Assembly (NCBI GenBank): GCA_019912685.1 | Contig: JAIOII010001041.1 | Location: forward strand, 1-46,039 | DNA: 46,039 nucleotides | Origin: Kofleriaceae bacterium | GTDB lineage: Bacteria; Myxococcota_A; Polyangia; Haliangiales; Haliangiaceae | Direction: 5' to 3' | Shown: positions 26,143 to 35,495 of the stretch, piece by piece | How positions within the stretch are numbered: position 1 is the first letter of the stretch | How the letters are laid out: every line of letters begins with the position of its first letter | Made by a program: the position numbers and the translations under genes | The notes under the pieces: generated by a model | What the model was told of the DNA's origin: nothing | Seen by the model: the letters and a program-made list of their open reading frames with translations, nothing else | Databases searched by the model: none

Positions 26143-26364
26143 TCATTTTCGTGAGATCGCTCGCACCGCCATCGCCAGTAGAGAGCCGACAGCCGCTTCA
26201 TCGAAGGCGAGCCCTGGCTCGGTGTGGTCCTCGCCGATGCGCCAAGCGACCAGGATGTCGTCGAGAATCTCCGCTCGGACGTGGTGCGAGGTCGCCTCCG
26301 CGGCCTGCCGGTGAAGCGAGGCGACGAAGCGGTCCAGGTACTCCAACATGTTGACATCGCTCAT
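26143..26364 (-). CDS. Hypothetical 73-aa protein
   Basis: It starts at the ATG at 26362-26364 with AAGG about 9 bases upstream. The sequence is helical and acidic (MSDVNMLEYLDRFVASLHRQAAE, HHVRAEILDDILVAWRIGEDH, VGSLLAMAVRAISRK). The composition is normal for a small soluble protein. It is divergent from the Dnd helicase across a 95-bp, relatively AT-rich gap, so it could be an antitoxin- or regulator-like partner, but no family was recognised. Confidence 0.5.
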   Translation of the reverse strand: MSDVNMLEYLDRFVASLHRQAAEATSHHVRAEILDDILVAWRIGEDHTEPGLAFDEAAVGSLLAMAVRAISRK

Positions 26365-26459
26365 ATCCGTGACCTTGCTGATGGATACGGTGCGCTATGA
26401 GCCGTTATAGTGGCACAAAAAGCTTGTTCCTGACGATATGTTCCGAAACAATGTCATGA

Positions 26460-28883
26460 GTGTCCCGCCACTTCATCCATGATGCCCGAGTCCAGCGCCT
26501 CGTTCATGAGCTGGTGGTTCCCCTCGTTCTACGGCACGGCTCGGTCAACGCCGCGTGTGAGTGGCTCAAGCGTCGGCTCGCCGATCTCGGCGAGGAAGCG
26601 TCGCTCTATCCCAACCGGCTCCATACGCTGTTGTCGGCTGATCAGAACAAGGCGATCAACGAATCGACCGTGCGCGTCCTTGAGCGCGTGCTCGACGCGA
26701 GCTCCGGTTCGGACCTTGATGCGGACAATGAGGTCCTCGCTAAGCTGGAGGCACGCGTCCGCGAACTTTGGCCGCAGGTGCGGGACGACACTGATCCTGC
26801 GCGGGCGATCGCGGAACGCGCCTCGCTCCCACTAACCGTCGCGACCGCACTGATAGATCGGTCCGGACTGCGGGAGCGCACCCAGTCCACAAGCGCCGTC
26901 GTCGCCCCAGCGCAACCGATGAGACTCCGTGCACCGGACTGGTCCTTCCAAGACACCGCGGTCAGTCGATGTATCGGCGCACTGAACGATTCTGTTTCCG
27001 CGAAGGTGGGGCTCGTGCTCCCGACGGGCGCCGGCAAGACGCGCATCGCGCTGCGGATCGCGCTCGAGTGGCTGGGGGGGCACGCCGGCAACGCCGTCTG
27101 GGTCACCCACCGGAGTAACCTGCGCGACCAAGCCCACCAGGAGTTGCAGAAGCTCCTGGCCCTCGAGAGCAACCGCGTCCCCGAGGGTGCGGCCAAGACG
27201 CTCGCGGACCGCGTCGAGATCATCATGCTTGGCGCGCTGGAGGCGCGGCTTGCGCCCGGCCAGACGCCCCCCGCTCTCGTCATCGTGGACGAAGCCCATC
27301 ACGCCGCGGCTCCCTCCTACGAGCCCCTCTTCTCCACGAAGTACCCGCTCCGTGCACTGCTCGCGACGGCGACGCCGAATCGAACCGATGGCCTTCCCAT
27401 CGGAATCGACAAGATCGCGTACAGCGTTACCTACCGAGAGCTCGCCGAACGTGGGGTGATCCTTATTCCGCAGTTCGAACACTTCGACGTGGACGATTTC
27501 GATTGGTCGGATGCCGCGATCAAGGATCTGGCCGACAAGATCGTCACCCGCGCGTCGGACGACTTCCACAAGATCATGGTGCTCGCACCTCGAATCGAAC
27601 GAGTCACCGACTTCTACCAGGCCCTCATCGATCGCCTCGGCGAAGATGACGATCATCCGCTTTCCGAGGATGACATTGGATACATCCACGGTGGAGGGAA
27701 CTCGGCGGGCGTTTCGAACGCAGAGTTCCTAGGCACCTTCAAGCAGAAGCCACGAGCGATCTACGTCTCTGCGGAGCTCCTGTTGGAGGGCTTCGACGAC
27801 CCGATGATCAACACGGTGATCGTGACGTACGCAACGAGCAGCATGGTGAAGCTCATGCAGGCCGCGGGGCGTTGCCTGCGGTACTCGCCGGGCAAGAAGC
27901 AAGCATTCGTCGTGAGAGCTCGCAACGACGCGCTTGCGTACCACTTCGACCAGCGATGGATGTACCAGGAGCTCAGCGACTATTTGCGGCCGCGACTGGA
28001 GGACTTCTCCTACGGCAACGCTACGGAGCTCGAGCGGTTGGTGCGTGACATCTTGGCCGCGAATCACGTGCCCGAGGAACAGGCTGCCCGTGTCCTGGAA
28101 GAACTATCCAGCGTGGCGCCCGGACAGACCTGCAAGCTGCTGCTCCACGGTCTGCCCTACTTCGGCGAGAGGGAGGTTTTCTGGAGCGAGTCGTCCTGGG
28201 AGGCGCGTCTCGAAACCAGCGCGAACTCGGAGTCCCTCCGCCGCATCTTCAATGACTTCTGCGCGCGCGGCGCAAACATCGCAGACCCGATGCCGCTTCT
28301 CCACGAGTACGGAGCCCGATTTGGGTTCCAGAGTTCGTTCACACCGGCGAGCGACTGGCGTATGTACGCCGACCTTCTCACCGCGATGTACCGCGCCTAC
28401 CAGGAGGTCTACGGCAATGGCGCGAGGACGGCCGATGGACTGCACCGCCCCTTTGCTCCGCACGGAGCCACGACGTGGATTCGGTACGTCACGTTCCACT
28501 ATGTCCCCGCGTTGAATCCCGTCCTCGAGCAGTTCTTGACCGACTGTTACAACGCAGTCGACATCGCCGCAAAATACCTAACCAACGTGTCGTTGTGGAA
28601 TATCGCGATCAAGATCCCCGTACCGCTCGGGCCGTGCGAAGCCCACCTCCTTGACGAAGCAGACGCGACAGCACTTAGCGCTGCGCTAACGCACATCCGC
28701 AACGTCCTGCGGGAGCTACCGCCCGCTCGACGATGCGCCGCTCTCGCCGCCGAGCTCGCAGAGCTCGATGTCTCGGCAAGTCTCCCGCTTCGCGTCGTGC
28801 AGCGACTCGAGTATTTCCTCACCGACGCGGGCATGAACCAATTTTCGTGCGCGCTCACTACGCGCCCCGACACGTCCTCGTGA
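26460..28883 (+). CDS. DEAH-type helicase, Dnd phosphorothioation restriction component
   Basis: The protein has 807 aa and starts with GTG (a stop lies just upstream in frame). It is an SF2 helicase: Q-like FQDTAV at about 163, Walker A PTGAGKT (188-194), WVTHRSNL motif Ia, DEAH (277-280), motif III LLATATPNR, and QAAGR (467-471) as motif VI. The N-terminal 150 residues are helical and may bind DNA; the C-terminal ~280 residues have no recognised nuclease motif. The architecture and location beside dnd genes fit TIGR04095 (DNA phosphorothioation system restriction enzyme), which would cut or translocate DNA lacking the sulfur mark. It precedes the ParB-like gene by 19 bp. Confidence 0.8.
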   Translation: MSRHFIHDARVQRLVHELVVPLVLRHGSVNAACEWLKRRLADLGEEASLYPNRLHTLLSADQNKAINESTVRVLERVLDASSGSDLDADNEVLAKLEARVRELWPQVRDDTDPARAIAERASLPLTVATALIDRSGLRERTQSTSAVVAPAQPMRLRAPDWSFQDTAVSRCIGALNDSVSAKVGLVLPTGAGKTRIALRIALEWLGGHAGNAVWVTHRSNLRDQAHQELQKLLALESNRVPEGAAKTLADRVEIIMLGALEARLAPGQTPPALVIVDEAHHAAAPSYEPLFSTKYPLRALLATATPNRTDGLPIGIDKIAYSVTYRELAERGVILIPQFEHFDVDDFDWSDAAIKDLADKIVTRASDDFHKIMVLAPRIERVTDFYQALIDRLGEDDDHPLSEDDIGYIHGGGNSAGVSNAEFLGTFKQKPRAIYVSAELLLEGFDDPMINTVIVTYATSSMVKLMQAAGRCLRYSPGKKQAFVVRARNDALAYHFDQRWMYQELSDYLRPRLEDFSYGNATELERLVRDILAANHVPEEQAARVLEELSSVAPGQTCKLLLHGLPYFGEREVFWSESSWEARLETSANSESLRRIFNDFCARGANIADPMPLLHEYGARFGFQSSFTPASDWRMYADLLTAMYRAYQEVYGNGARTADGLHRPFAPHGATTWIRYVTFHYVPALNPVLEQFLTDCYNAVDIAAKYLTNVSLWNIAIKIPVPLGPCEAHLLDEADATALSAALTHIRNVLRELPPARRCAALAAELAELDVSASLPLRVVQRLEYFLTDAGMNQFSCALTTRPDTSS

Positions 28884-28902
28884 TCCGAAGGAGCAGACGA
28901 CC

Positions 28903-30156
28903 ATGGAAGGCCTGAAGAAGTCCGAGAAGATTCCGTTCAGCAAGATCTTCCTCGATCCCAACAACCCTCGACTCGCCGCTGAGGATGCGCCCGGCTACAA
29001 CAACCCGTCGAAGATCTTCGATGACGAGATCCAAACGGAGTTGAACAAGCGGGTCGCCGACGTCTACGAGGTGGAGGACTTGGAGCGCTCCATCCTCACG
29101 CAGGGTTGGGTACCCATCGACGCGATGATCGTGTGGGAGCACCCGAAGAAGGCGAAGCACTACATCGTCGTCGAAGGCAACACGCGCACCGTTGTCCTTC
29201 GAGGCTTCCGCGACAAGCTAGAGACGGAGAAGAAGAAGCTCGACAAGCTCGAGAAGAACGCGAAGAAGTTTACCAAGGAAGATATCGACCAACAGCGCAG
29301 GAAGGTCACGAGCCTGAAGAAGATCGTCGCAGCAACCGACGAGCTCGAAGTCCTTCCTGTCAACGCCAAGACGGCCGACGAACTCCTCGAACAACTGCCG
29401 CGCATCCTGGCGGTGCGACACATCTCGCGTGCCAAGAACTGGTCGCCGTACGCACAGAACCTGTACATCCTCGACCAGTACAGGAGCCTCTACAACGCGG
29501 AGCATCCTGGCAAGGACCTCGCCCTAGTCTCCGACCTGATCGAACAGATCGGTGGCTTGGTCTCGCTTGGCGCGACCAAGACGCGGCGCGCCATTCAGGA
29601 GGCCAGCGCGTTCAGTCATCTGAAGCGCAACTTCGACGATCAGCTTACCAAGGACGACACCTTCAAGGACGAGGATCAGTACTACTTCGACAACATCCTG
29701 CAGAACCGACACGCTGCCGAGCAGTTTGGATTCGGGAAGGAAGACCTTCATCTCAGCGACGAGGCCGAGAAGGTGCTCTTCAACTGGGCGTTCAAGTATC
29801 CCCGTGGCGACGGGGACGCCAACAAGAACATCCTTCGCAAGGCGGAGGACATTCGCCTCTGGGCCCGGATGAAGAAGTATGACGACGAGAAGGGAACCGC
29901 GTTCGCGGCGGGACTCGATGTGGAGAACCCCGACCAGGCCGTCCCCATGGACGACCTCGAGGCCCGATTCCTTGCCCACAAGGCGCAGATCTCGCCCGTC
30001 GACACGTTGCGCGGGCTTCTCGACAGCCTCACGCAACTCAAGGCGGATGCGCTGCTCACGCAGGCGGCGCACATTCGCCCCATGCTCGCTGAGGTGGCAG
30101 AACGCGTGAAGCAGTACCTCGCGATGATCGACGCTGTTGGCAAGAAGGTGGCGTGA
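28903..30156 (+). CDS. ParB-like protein linked to the Dnd helicase
   Basis: The protein has 417 aa, and the ribosome-binding site GAAGGAG lies at 28887-28893. The N-terminus has the ParB/Srx fold order: IPFSKIFLDPNNPRL (10-24), a helix EDLERSILTQGWVPIDAMIVW, then YIVVEGNTRTVVLRGF with EGNTR (91-95) where ParB proteins have their phosphate-binding G-x-x-R. A Lys/Glu coiled coil (about 104-140) splits the domain, and a helix-turn-helix-like segment follows (LVSLGATKTRRAIQEASAF). ParB-like folds bind CTP or ATP and can be nucleases; DUF262 of SspE, a known phosphorothioate sensor, shares this fold. The role here, as sensor or effector with the helicase, is inferred. Confidence 0.7.
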   Translation: MEGLKKSEKIPFSKIFLDPNNPRLAAEDAPGYNNPSKIFDDEIQTELNKRVADVYEVEDLERSILTQGWVPIDAMIVWEHPKKAKHYIVVEGNTRTVVLRGFRDKLETEKKKLDKLEKNAKKFTKEDIDQQRRKVTSLKKIVAATDELEVLPVNAKTADELLEQLPRILAVRHISRAKNWSPYAQNLYILDQYRSLYNAEHPGKDLALVSDLIEQIGGLVSLGATKTRRAIQEASAFSHLKRNFDDQLTKDDTFKDEDQYYFDNILQNRHAAEQFGFGKEDLHLSDEAEKVLFNWAFKYPRGDGDANKNILRKAEDIRLWARMKKYDDEKGTAFAAGLDVENPDQAVPMDDLEARFLAHKAQISPVDTLRGLLDSLTQLKADALLTQAAHIRPMLAEVAERVKQYLAMIDAVGKKVA

Positions 30157-30179
30157 CGTAAGTCGGTTAGCCTCGACTT

Positions 30180-31616
30180 CTATCGCCTGACCAAGACGTG
30201 GCCTCGTAACTTTCGGCCTTCCCGCTGGAGCGTACGCTCCCACGACTTCCGGGTGCCGATCGTCGCGGGATTGGAGTACAGCCCGCACGCCTCTTCTTGC
30301 TTCGTGAGGCGCTCGAACGTGCGGCGACGCGGATAGTCCTCGGGAACGAACTCTTCCTTCCGATGAAGGATCGGTGGATCGTCGCTCTCCGAATAGTCGC
30401 GGAAGAGAGCGTGTGGTCCCCGAAGGTGCACGATGAGCGAACCCGCGAGGGCCGGGTGCGCTTCCGTATCGAACGACGGATAGCTGAGATATGAGACCGA
30501 AGGCTTGTCGCGGTGGAACTTCAGAATGTTTGCGCCAATGTTCGTCCCGATGTACGTGCGGGCGCATCCTTCAATCAGGCGCAGAATCGGATGGAGCTTG
30601 TCGAGAGCGGAGACGTGGACGTAGAGCGCCGCGGGAGTTTCCTTGCCTATGCTGCTTGCTCGACAGAGCTGATCGACGTACTCCGCGCGCGCGGCCGATG
30701 CCATGAACTCGTCAGCTCTCTTGCACGCCGCCGTGTATGACGAGAAGAACGAGCGAATGTCGAGCTGGAGCGATCGCGGAAACTGCGAGATGGGCGGACG
30801 CCCACCGAAGCGCGCGAGGGCCAAGTAGACGAGCAGATCATCGGATCGCGCTTGCCGAACAGCGACCCAGCTGTCGCCGGTCACGCGTCTCACCACGCTG
30901 AATGCGCGCTTTACGCTACCGAACGCCGTCGAAAGATCGCCGTATTGCGGGAGTTCGTCCGCTTCGGGGAGCCGTCCCCGTGCACTCACGAACTCGATCA
31001 GCGGGCGCAAGATCTCCACGTGGCGTTCGAAGAGTTGATCGCTCTTCCGGATCTTCGGAGCGGCGATCGTGCGCCGGTACCTGCTCGCGATAAACGCCTC
31101 CCGTTCGGCGCCATCGCGGAAAACGTAGAAGACACCTGGCCCTACGGCAACGGGCGAGCTCGACAACGCGTCGGCCACGAGGTCTCTCAGCTCGCCTTGC
31201 TCGAAGTACTTCTGGAAGGTCCCCGTGCGGGTGAGGTAGCCGTCGCCGAAGCATGCGTCGTGACCGCCGGGTCCTTCGATGGCGAGACGCGCTGCCACCA
31301 CAAGGATTCGGCCAGCCAGCGCCCACGCTTCCTGTAGAACCGTCCGCCGTTCGTGCGGATCCTCGATGACGTTCAGCACGTATCCGAGGTTGACGACATC
31401 GGAACGAATGCGCGGCGAGTCGGGGGCGTGGGAAGGATCCCAACCGGCGGCGCCTATCCCGCGTTCCGCAAGAAGGCGTACGTCATCGCCGAGTCCGCAA
31501 CCGAAGTCGAAGAACGTGGTCTCGCCATTCAGCAAGCCGTCCGCTAGGGCAATTCGCACCGGCCGAGAGAAGTCGTGCCGCCGGAGCGCGGTCTTGTGGC
31601 GAGCGATGCGCTTCAT
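30180..31616 (-). CDS. DNA phosphorothioation-associated putative methyltransferase
   Basis: The protein has 478 aa. The N-terminus is the diagnostic part: RHKTALRRHDFSRPVRIALADGLL, then the SAM-binding motif FDFGCGLGDD (36-45), GWDPSHAPDSPRIRSDVVNLGYVLNVIEDPHERRTVL and an ILVVAARL strand. This pattern matches TIGR04096, a family found with dnd genes whose activity has not been proved. The C-terminal half has no recognised domain. It is the last gene of the dnd operon, 15 bp after dndE, and converges with the ParB-like gene with 23 bp between. It may add a methyl mark that works with the sulfur mark; this is speculation. Confidence 0.82.
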   Translation of the reverse strand: MKRIARHKTALRRHDFSRPVRIALADGLLNGETTFFDFGCGLGDDVRLLAERGIGAAGWDPSHAPDSPRIRSDVVNLGYVLNVIEDPHERRTVLQEAWALAGRILVVAARLAIEGPGGHDACFGDGYLTRTGTFQKYFEQGELRDLVADALSSSPVAVGPGVFYVFRDGAEREAFIASRYRRTIAAPKIRKSDQLFERHVEILRPLIEFVSARGRLPEADELPQYGDLSTAFGSVKRAFSVVRRVTGDSWVAVRQARSDDLLVYLALARFGGRPPISQFPRSLQLDIRSFFSSYTAACKRADEFMASAARAEYVDQLCRASSIGKETPAALYVHVSALDKLHPILRLIEGCARTYIGTNIGANILKFHRDKPSVSYLSYPSFDTEAHPALAGSLIVHLRGPHALFRDYSESDDPPILHRKEEFVPEDYPRRRTFERLTKQEEACGLYSNPATIGTRKSWERTLQREGRKLRGHVLVRR

Positions 31617-31631
31617 GCGCTGAAGGTTGGC

Positions 31632-32009
31632 TTATCGGAGTGCGCGCGCTACGAGCGCATCGATACTCTGGACCGAGCGGTCACCGAAGAGGTATCCGAT
31701 GCCCCGGTGCAGGTGGAGCCGGAACTGACGACTTAGGGACTCCTCATCGAGCTCGAGTCCTGCGCGCCGACACCGCTCCCGAAGCAGCGCCAGGTACACG
31801 TCTCTGTACTCGCCCCCGAACACCTTCCACGACATCTCGACCGAGCTGTCTGATGGCAGGTCGGCGTTGGGCGGCTCGCTCGCTTCGACCATCGAGGTAC
31901 AGAAGGCCCATCGGCAAAGCACGTTCCAGTTCTTGATGCCCGTCTTGCGCTTCAGGGCCACAAGTTGGTCGCGCGCCTGCTGAGAGATTCGAATGTGGTC
32001 CAGGCTCAT
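31632..32009 (-). CDS. dndE: DndE, DNA-binding subunit of phosphorothioation
   Basis: The protein has 125 aa, close to the ~110-120 aa of known DndE. It begins MSLDHIRISQQARDQLVALKRKTGIKNWNVLCRWAF, in parts: the ribbon-helix-type start and W-N-V-L-C-R-W-A block seen across the family, and has FRLHLHRGIGYLFG near the end. DndE is essential for phosphorothioation and binds nicked DNA. It lies 10 bp after dndD. Confidence 0.9.
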   Translation of the reverse strand: MSLDHIRISQQARDQLVALKRKTGIKNWNVLCRWAFCTSMVEASEPPNADLPSDSSVEMSWKVFGGEYRDVYLALLRERCRRAGLELDEESLSRQFRLHLHRGIGYLFGDRSVQSIDALVARALR

Positions 32010-32019
32010 CGTCGACCTC

Positions 32020-33990
32020 TCACCAAAAGTAACCTTCGCGCACGGACGTCGAACCTGCGCGGTCGTCGTAGTGGAGCAGGTACGAGCGCCCGACGTGACG
32101 CTTCAGCTCCTCGAAGTACCCTTCGTCGATCTCCTCGTCCGTGGACAACAACAAGACCTGGTGGCTGGCGTACGGGAAGTAGCGACGAACGAGGTGCTTG
32201 CGATGCGCCGAGTCGAGGCGTCCGAGCGGTGTGTCGATGACAGCAGGTAGAGGTCGCCCGGACGCCCGCGCGAGTCCCCACAGCATGGACACCGCCAGAA
32301 GCTGCCGCTCACCAGCGGAGAGTCGATCGGCTTCGAGAGGTGCGCCGTCGCGATCGCGCAGTAGAACGTTGAAGGTCTCGAGGTCAATCGAGAGACTCGA
32401 AACGAGCGTCTCCTTACGGAGAAGCTGCTGGAAGCTCTCCAGGATCAACTGCTCGATGCGCTTGACGTGACGTTCGACCAACTTGGCGCGGAACTTCGTG
32501 AGCGTCGTTCGAACGCGCTGAGAGTGGTGGACCAGTCGATGCGCATCCTCGCTCGCAAAGTCGGCCTTCACCCGCTTTTCGATGAGGCGCACCAACTGCT
32601 CCTTCTTCGTATCGAACGTCCGCCGAGAACGCTGGAGCTCAGCCTCGATGCCTGCCAGCCTTGCCTTCGCCGCTTCGACACGAACCCTGGCTTGATCGCG
32701 CTCCTCCTGCACGTGCGAAATCGCCTCCGACGTCGGCACGCCCGCAAGCCTTCGGTCTAGGCGATCGAGCGCAGCCCGTTGCTTCTCGAGCTTGTGTACC
32801 AGTTCGGTGGCACGTCGTCGTTCGGCCGCGAGGGCGGGCGCGACCGACGCCAGGCTTGCTCGGGCATCCGACGAAAGATGGAGGTAGGAGGCCACATTGA
32901 GCGATTCCAGGCGGCTCGAACGATCGCGGGTCAAGAACGACGCGACCCACTTTGCGGCATCGGGGTGTTGACGCTTCAACTCGTTCGCCAGTTGGCGATC
33001 ACGGCGCTCGAGAACCTCCGTCAACGCGCGCTGCTGTTCAGCGGAGACTTCGATCGCATCCTGGTCGACGACCGATGCGACCAACGTCCCGACGAGCGCG
33101 AGCGGTAGAACCCCGCCAGCGACCTCGCACAGGTACTCCTCGGTCTCGTGGATCTGCGCCTCGAGTGCGGCCCGCTCGGCCTCCAGCGCTGTGCGCCGTT
33201 CGTAGACGTCTCCACCTTCCTTCTTGAAGCGAGCCTCCAACTTCGCCAGGCCCTTCACGGCCATGTCCAGTTCGTTCCCCACCGAGGCGCGCTGCTGATT
33301 CAACCCGTCGGTGCGTTCCCGCAGCGCATCGAGCTCCTGCTGCACCGCATCGATCTCGCGCCGCTCGTCGTCACTCTTTACGTCCGTGCGCTTGCGTCGC
33401 TCCAACACGACCAGGTCGGTCGAGAGCTGGTCTACGAGGTCCAATCCAAGGAGCGTACCGATCGCTGACGCCAGTAGCCGGGACGAGCTCTGCTGCTCCG
33501 CCAAACCTTCAATCTTCTCTCCGTCGAAGAGAAAGAGATGCGAGATGCCAGCAGGCATAAACTCGTCGACGTGTTCGGCCCACGCTTCGGCCAGCACGGG
33601 ATCCTCCTTGCCGTCACGCAGGATCTCCAGTGTCTCCTTGACGGCCCCCGACGGTGTCGCGTGCCATCGCCGGTGGACACGGAATGTATGCTCCTGTCCC
33701 TCGGCGCGATGACGAAACTGCACCTCCAGCGCGGCGCCGTCGGTCTTGGGAACGCGCGAGTTGATGCACCGCTCGAGAAAGTCCGGGTACGCAAGCTGTC
33801 CGCGGTTCGAGCAATGGGCGGCGCGCCCGTAGAGCGCCAGCTGAAGCCCATCAAGTAGCGTAGTCTTGCCGCCGCCGTTCAACCCACCGAACAGCACAAC
33901 GGGTTTCTGAGGTGACGGCGGAGTCAGCGAAATGCCCTGGCGCCCTCGATAGACGCCAAAGTTATGAAGCACAAGCTCGTCGAGGATCAT
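32020..33990 (-). CDS. dndD: DndD, SMC/Rad50-like ATPase
   Basis: The protein has 656 aa. It starts MILDELVLHNFGVYRG, the standard N-terminus of Rad50-like proteins, with Walker A GGLNGGGKTT (35-44). Two long coiled-coil arms (about 205-310 and 385-490) surround a hinge. The C-terminal lobe has the signature LSAGERQLLAVSMLWGL and Walker B PAVIDTPLGRLDSAHR. DndD uses ATP to act on DNA structure in phosphorothioation. Its start overlaps the dndC stop in ATGA (33987-33990), so the two are translationally coupled. Confidence 0.94.
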   Translation of the reverse strand: MILDELVLHNFGVYRGRQGISLTPPSPQKPVVLFGGLNGGGKTTLLDGLQLALYGRAAHCSNRGQLAYPDFLERCINSRVPKTDGAALEVQFRHRAEGQEHTFRVHRRWHATPSGAVKETLEILRDGKEDPVLAEAWAEHVDEFMPAGISHLFLFDGEKIEGLAEQQSSSRLLASAIGTLLGLDLVDQLSTDLVVLERRKRTDVKSDDERREIDAVQQELDALRERTDGLNQQRASVGNELDMAVKGLAKLEARFKKEGGDVYERRTALEAERAALEAQIHETEEYLCEVAGGVLPLALVGTLVASVVDQDAIEVSAEQQRALTEVLERRDRQLANELKRQHPDAAKWVASFLTRDRSSRLESLNVASYLHLSSDARASLASVAPALAAERRRATELVHKLEKQRAALDRLDRRLAGVPTSEAISHVQEERDQARVRVEAAKARLAGIEAELQRSRRTFDTKKEQLVRLIEKRVKADFASEDAHRLVHHSQRVRTTLTKFRAKLVERHVKRIEQLILESFQQLLRKETLVSSLSIDLETFNVLLRDRDGAPLEADRLSAGERQLLAVSMLWGLARASGRPLPAVIDTPLGRLDSAHRKHLVRRYFPYASHQVLLLSTDEEIDEGYFEELKRHVGRSYLLHYDDRAGSTSVREGYFW

Positions 33991-35495
33991 GTGTTCTCAC
34001 TCGGAGTGAAGTCGATGAGTGGGAGCTGCGTGTGCTTACCTTCTTGGGCCGCGTCCAGAGCTCGCCTGCGACGACGTTCGCGGTCGGTGGCGTCAGCTTC
34101 GTCGTTGAAGAAGCTCTTGTGAAAAGCCCGCTCGAGCTCTTCGAAGAGTCCAGCGCGACGCGCCTTCGTTCGGAACCGCCACTCGATGTCCAGCAACTCG
34201 CGCGCGAGCTCGAAATGGAGGTCTTCAGCCCCGCACATTTCGCGCAGGACCGCGATCTCGTCCGAGCCGAACACGCGCCCGTCATCGAACGTCTCGGGGA
34301 ACGGCTGCCCGTAGACCTCCTCGTAGACCTTGGGCAGTCGGTCCTCCATCTCGTGCTTCTCGACGACCCAGATCCGGCGGATCTCGCGAAGCTCCTCCAG
34401 CGAGATGAGCTGGATCGACCGAACGTAGGGCGGTCCGTTTTCGCGCACCCACTTCTCCACCGTCAAGACGCGGCGCAAGAGGTGCTCACGCGAGCTCTGC
34501 TTGTACGGCCCAGGGATGGGGCGATCGTGGAAGAGCTGAACCGCGCCCGTAATCCGGCGGAAGTCGCGCAGCGATCGGTCGTCGGTCTGGCCGAGCTCGT
34601 TGCGCAGATCGAGGAGAGGCTGCATCCACTCCTTCTCCTCGTCGTTGGTGATCATCGCCTGCATCGACTTGTCCTGCTCGACCATCGTGCAGACCCAGCA
34701 CCCAAACCGGCTATTGCCGCAGCTTGGCGTCGTCGAGTCCACGACCAAGGGACATTCACCGTCCTCCGAGGCCCCCTGGTACATCGTCAGCAGATCCTTG
34801 TTTCGAACCCCCCAGGGGTTCGAGTACTGCATCAAGAAGAGCCAAACATCGTCGTTCGTCCACTCCTCCAACGGGCTGAAGACGAGCGAGTTAGGAAGGC
34901 TGTCGTTGGGGCTGAGCCGGTCACGCACCCGCTGACGCTCGAGCTTCGCCATGGTCTCGGCGCGCTTCGTGCTCTCGGCCTTGCGGGTCCCGAGAACCAC
35001 GATCGCCTCCCCGTTCGAGCGAACCACGCCGTTGATGAACCGATTGGAGGGCTTGATCTTCAGACGCTCGGTACACCAGCGGAATTTCGGGCGCGGTGAC
35101 GGGTATCCGCGGCCGATCAAGTTCACCCAGAACGTATCGTTCACTTCCGGTGTTAGCCGATGGGGAACGATGGGCAGCTTCGCGGCGACGGCGCTCGTTC
35201 GCATTGTCTCGAGCGACTCGTTCACCCACGCGGCGACGACGGGATTTTCGACCAACGTGTCCGTGCTGATGACATGGACAGGCTTCGAACGCTGGTCTGC
35301 GGGCATCGACGCCAGCGCCAGCCAGACGAGTTGCAGCGTTGCCGTGGAGTCCTTGCCTCCGGAGTATCCGACCACCCAGGGGATCGCGTCGGCCTTGTAC
35401 AGCTCGCAGATCTCAGCGAGCTGCTCGTCGATCGCCTGCTTGAGGCCCTTACCGGAGAACGCGGAGCTAGGCCGCTTGCCAATTTTTATCGCCAT
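33987..35495 (-). CDS. dndC: DndC, sulfurtransferase of the PAPS-reductase family
   Basis: The protein has 502 aa. Motif SGGKDS (45-50) is the PP-loop that activates with ATP; the family Cys cluster that binds an Fe-S centre is seen in RFKWC-like PKFRWCTERLKIKP, CPLVVDST, CGNSRFGCWVC and the following TMVEQDKSMQAM. The C-terminal ~110 residues are charged and helical. DndC takes sulfur from DndA and transfers it to the DNA backbone. Its start overlaps the dndB end by 29 bp. Confidence 0.94.
   Translation of the reverse strand: MAIKIGKRPSSAFSGKGLKQAIDEQLAEICELYKADAIPWVVGYSGGKDSTATLQLVWLALASMPADQRSKPVHVISTDTLVENPVVAAWVNESLETMRTSAVAAKLPIVPHRLTPEVNDTFWVNLIGRGYPSPRPKFRWCTERLKIKPSNRFINGVVRSNGEAIVVLGTRKAESTKRAETMAKLERQRVRDRLSPNDSLPNSLVFSPLEEWTNDDVWLFLMQYSNPWGVRNKDLLTMYQGASEDGECPLVVDSTTPSCGNSRFGCWVCTMVEQDKSMQAMITNDEEKEWMQPLLDLRNELGQTDDRSLRDFRRITGAVQLFHDRPIPGPYKQSSREHLLRRVLTVEKWVRENGPPYVRSIQLISLEELREIRRIWVVEKHEMEDRLPKVYEEVYGQPFPETFDDGRVFGSDEIAVLREMCGAEDLHFELARELLDIEWRFRTKARRAGLFEELERAFHKSFFNDEADATDRERRRRRALDAAQEGKHTQLPLIDFTPSENT

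Noticed and set aside
31965-33858. Several plus-strand frames opposite dndD
   Set aside because: They are antisense shadows of a well-supported gene with Walker A, ABC signature and Walker B motifs.
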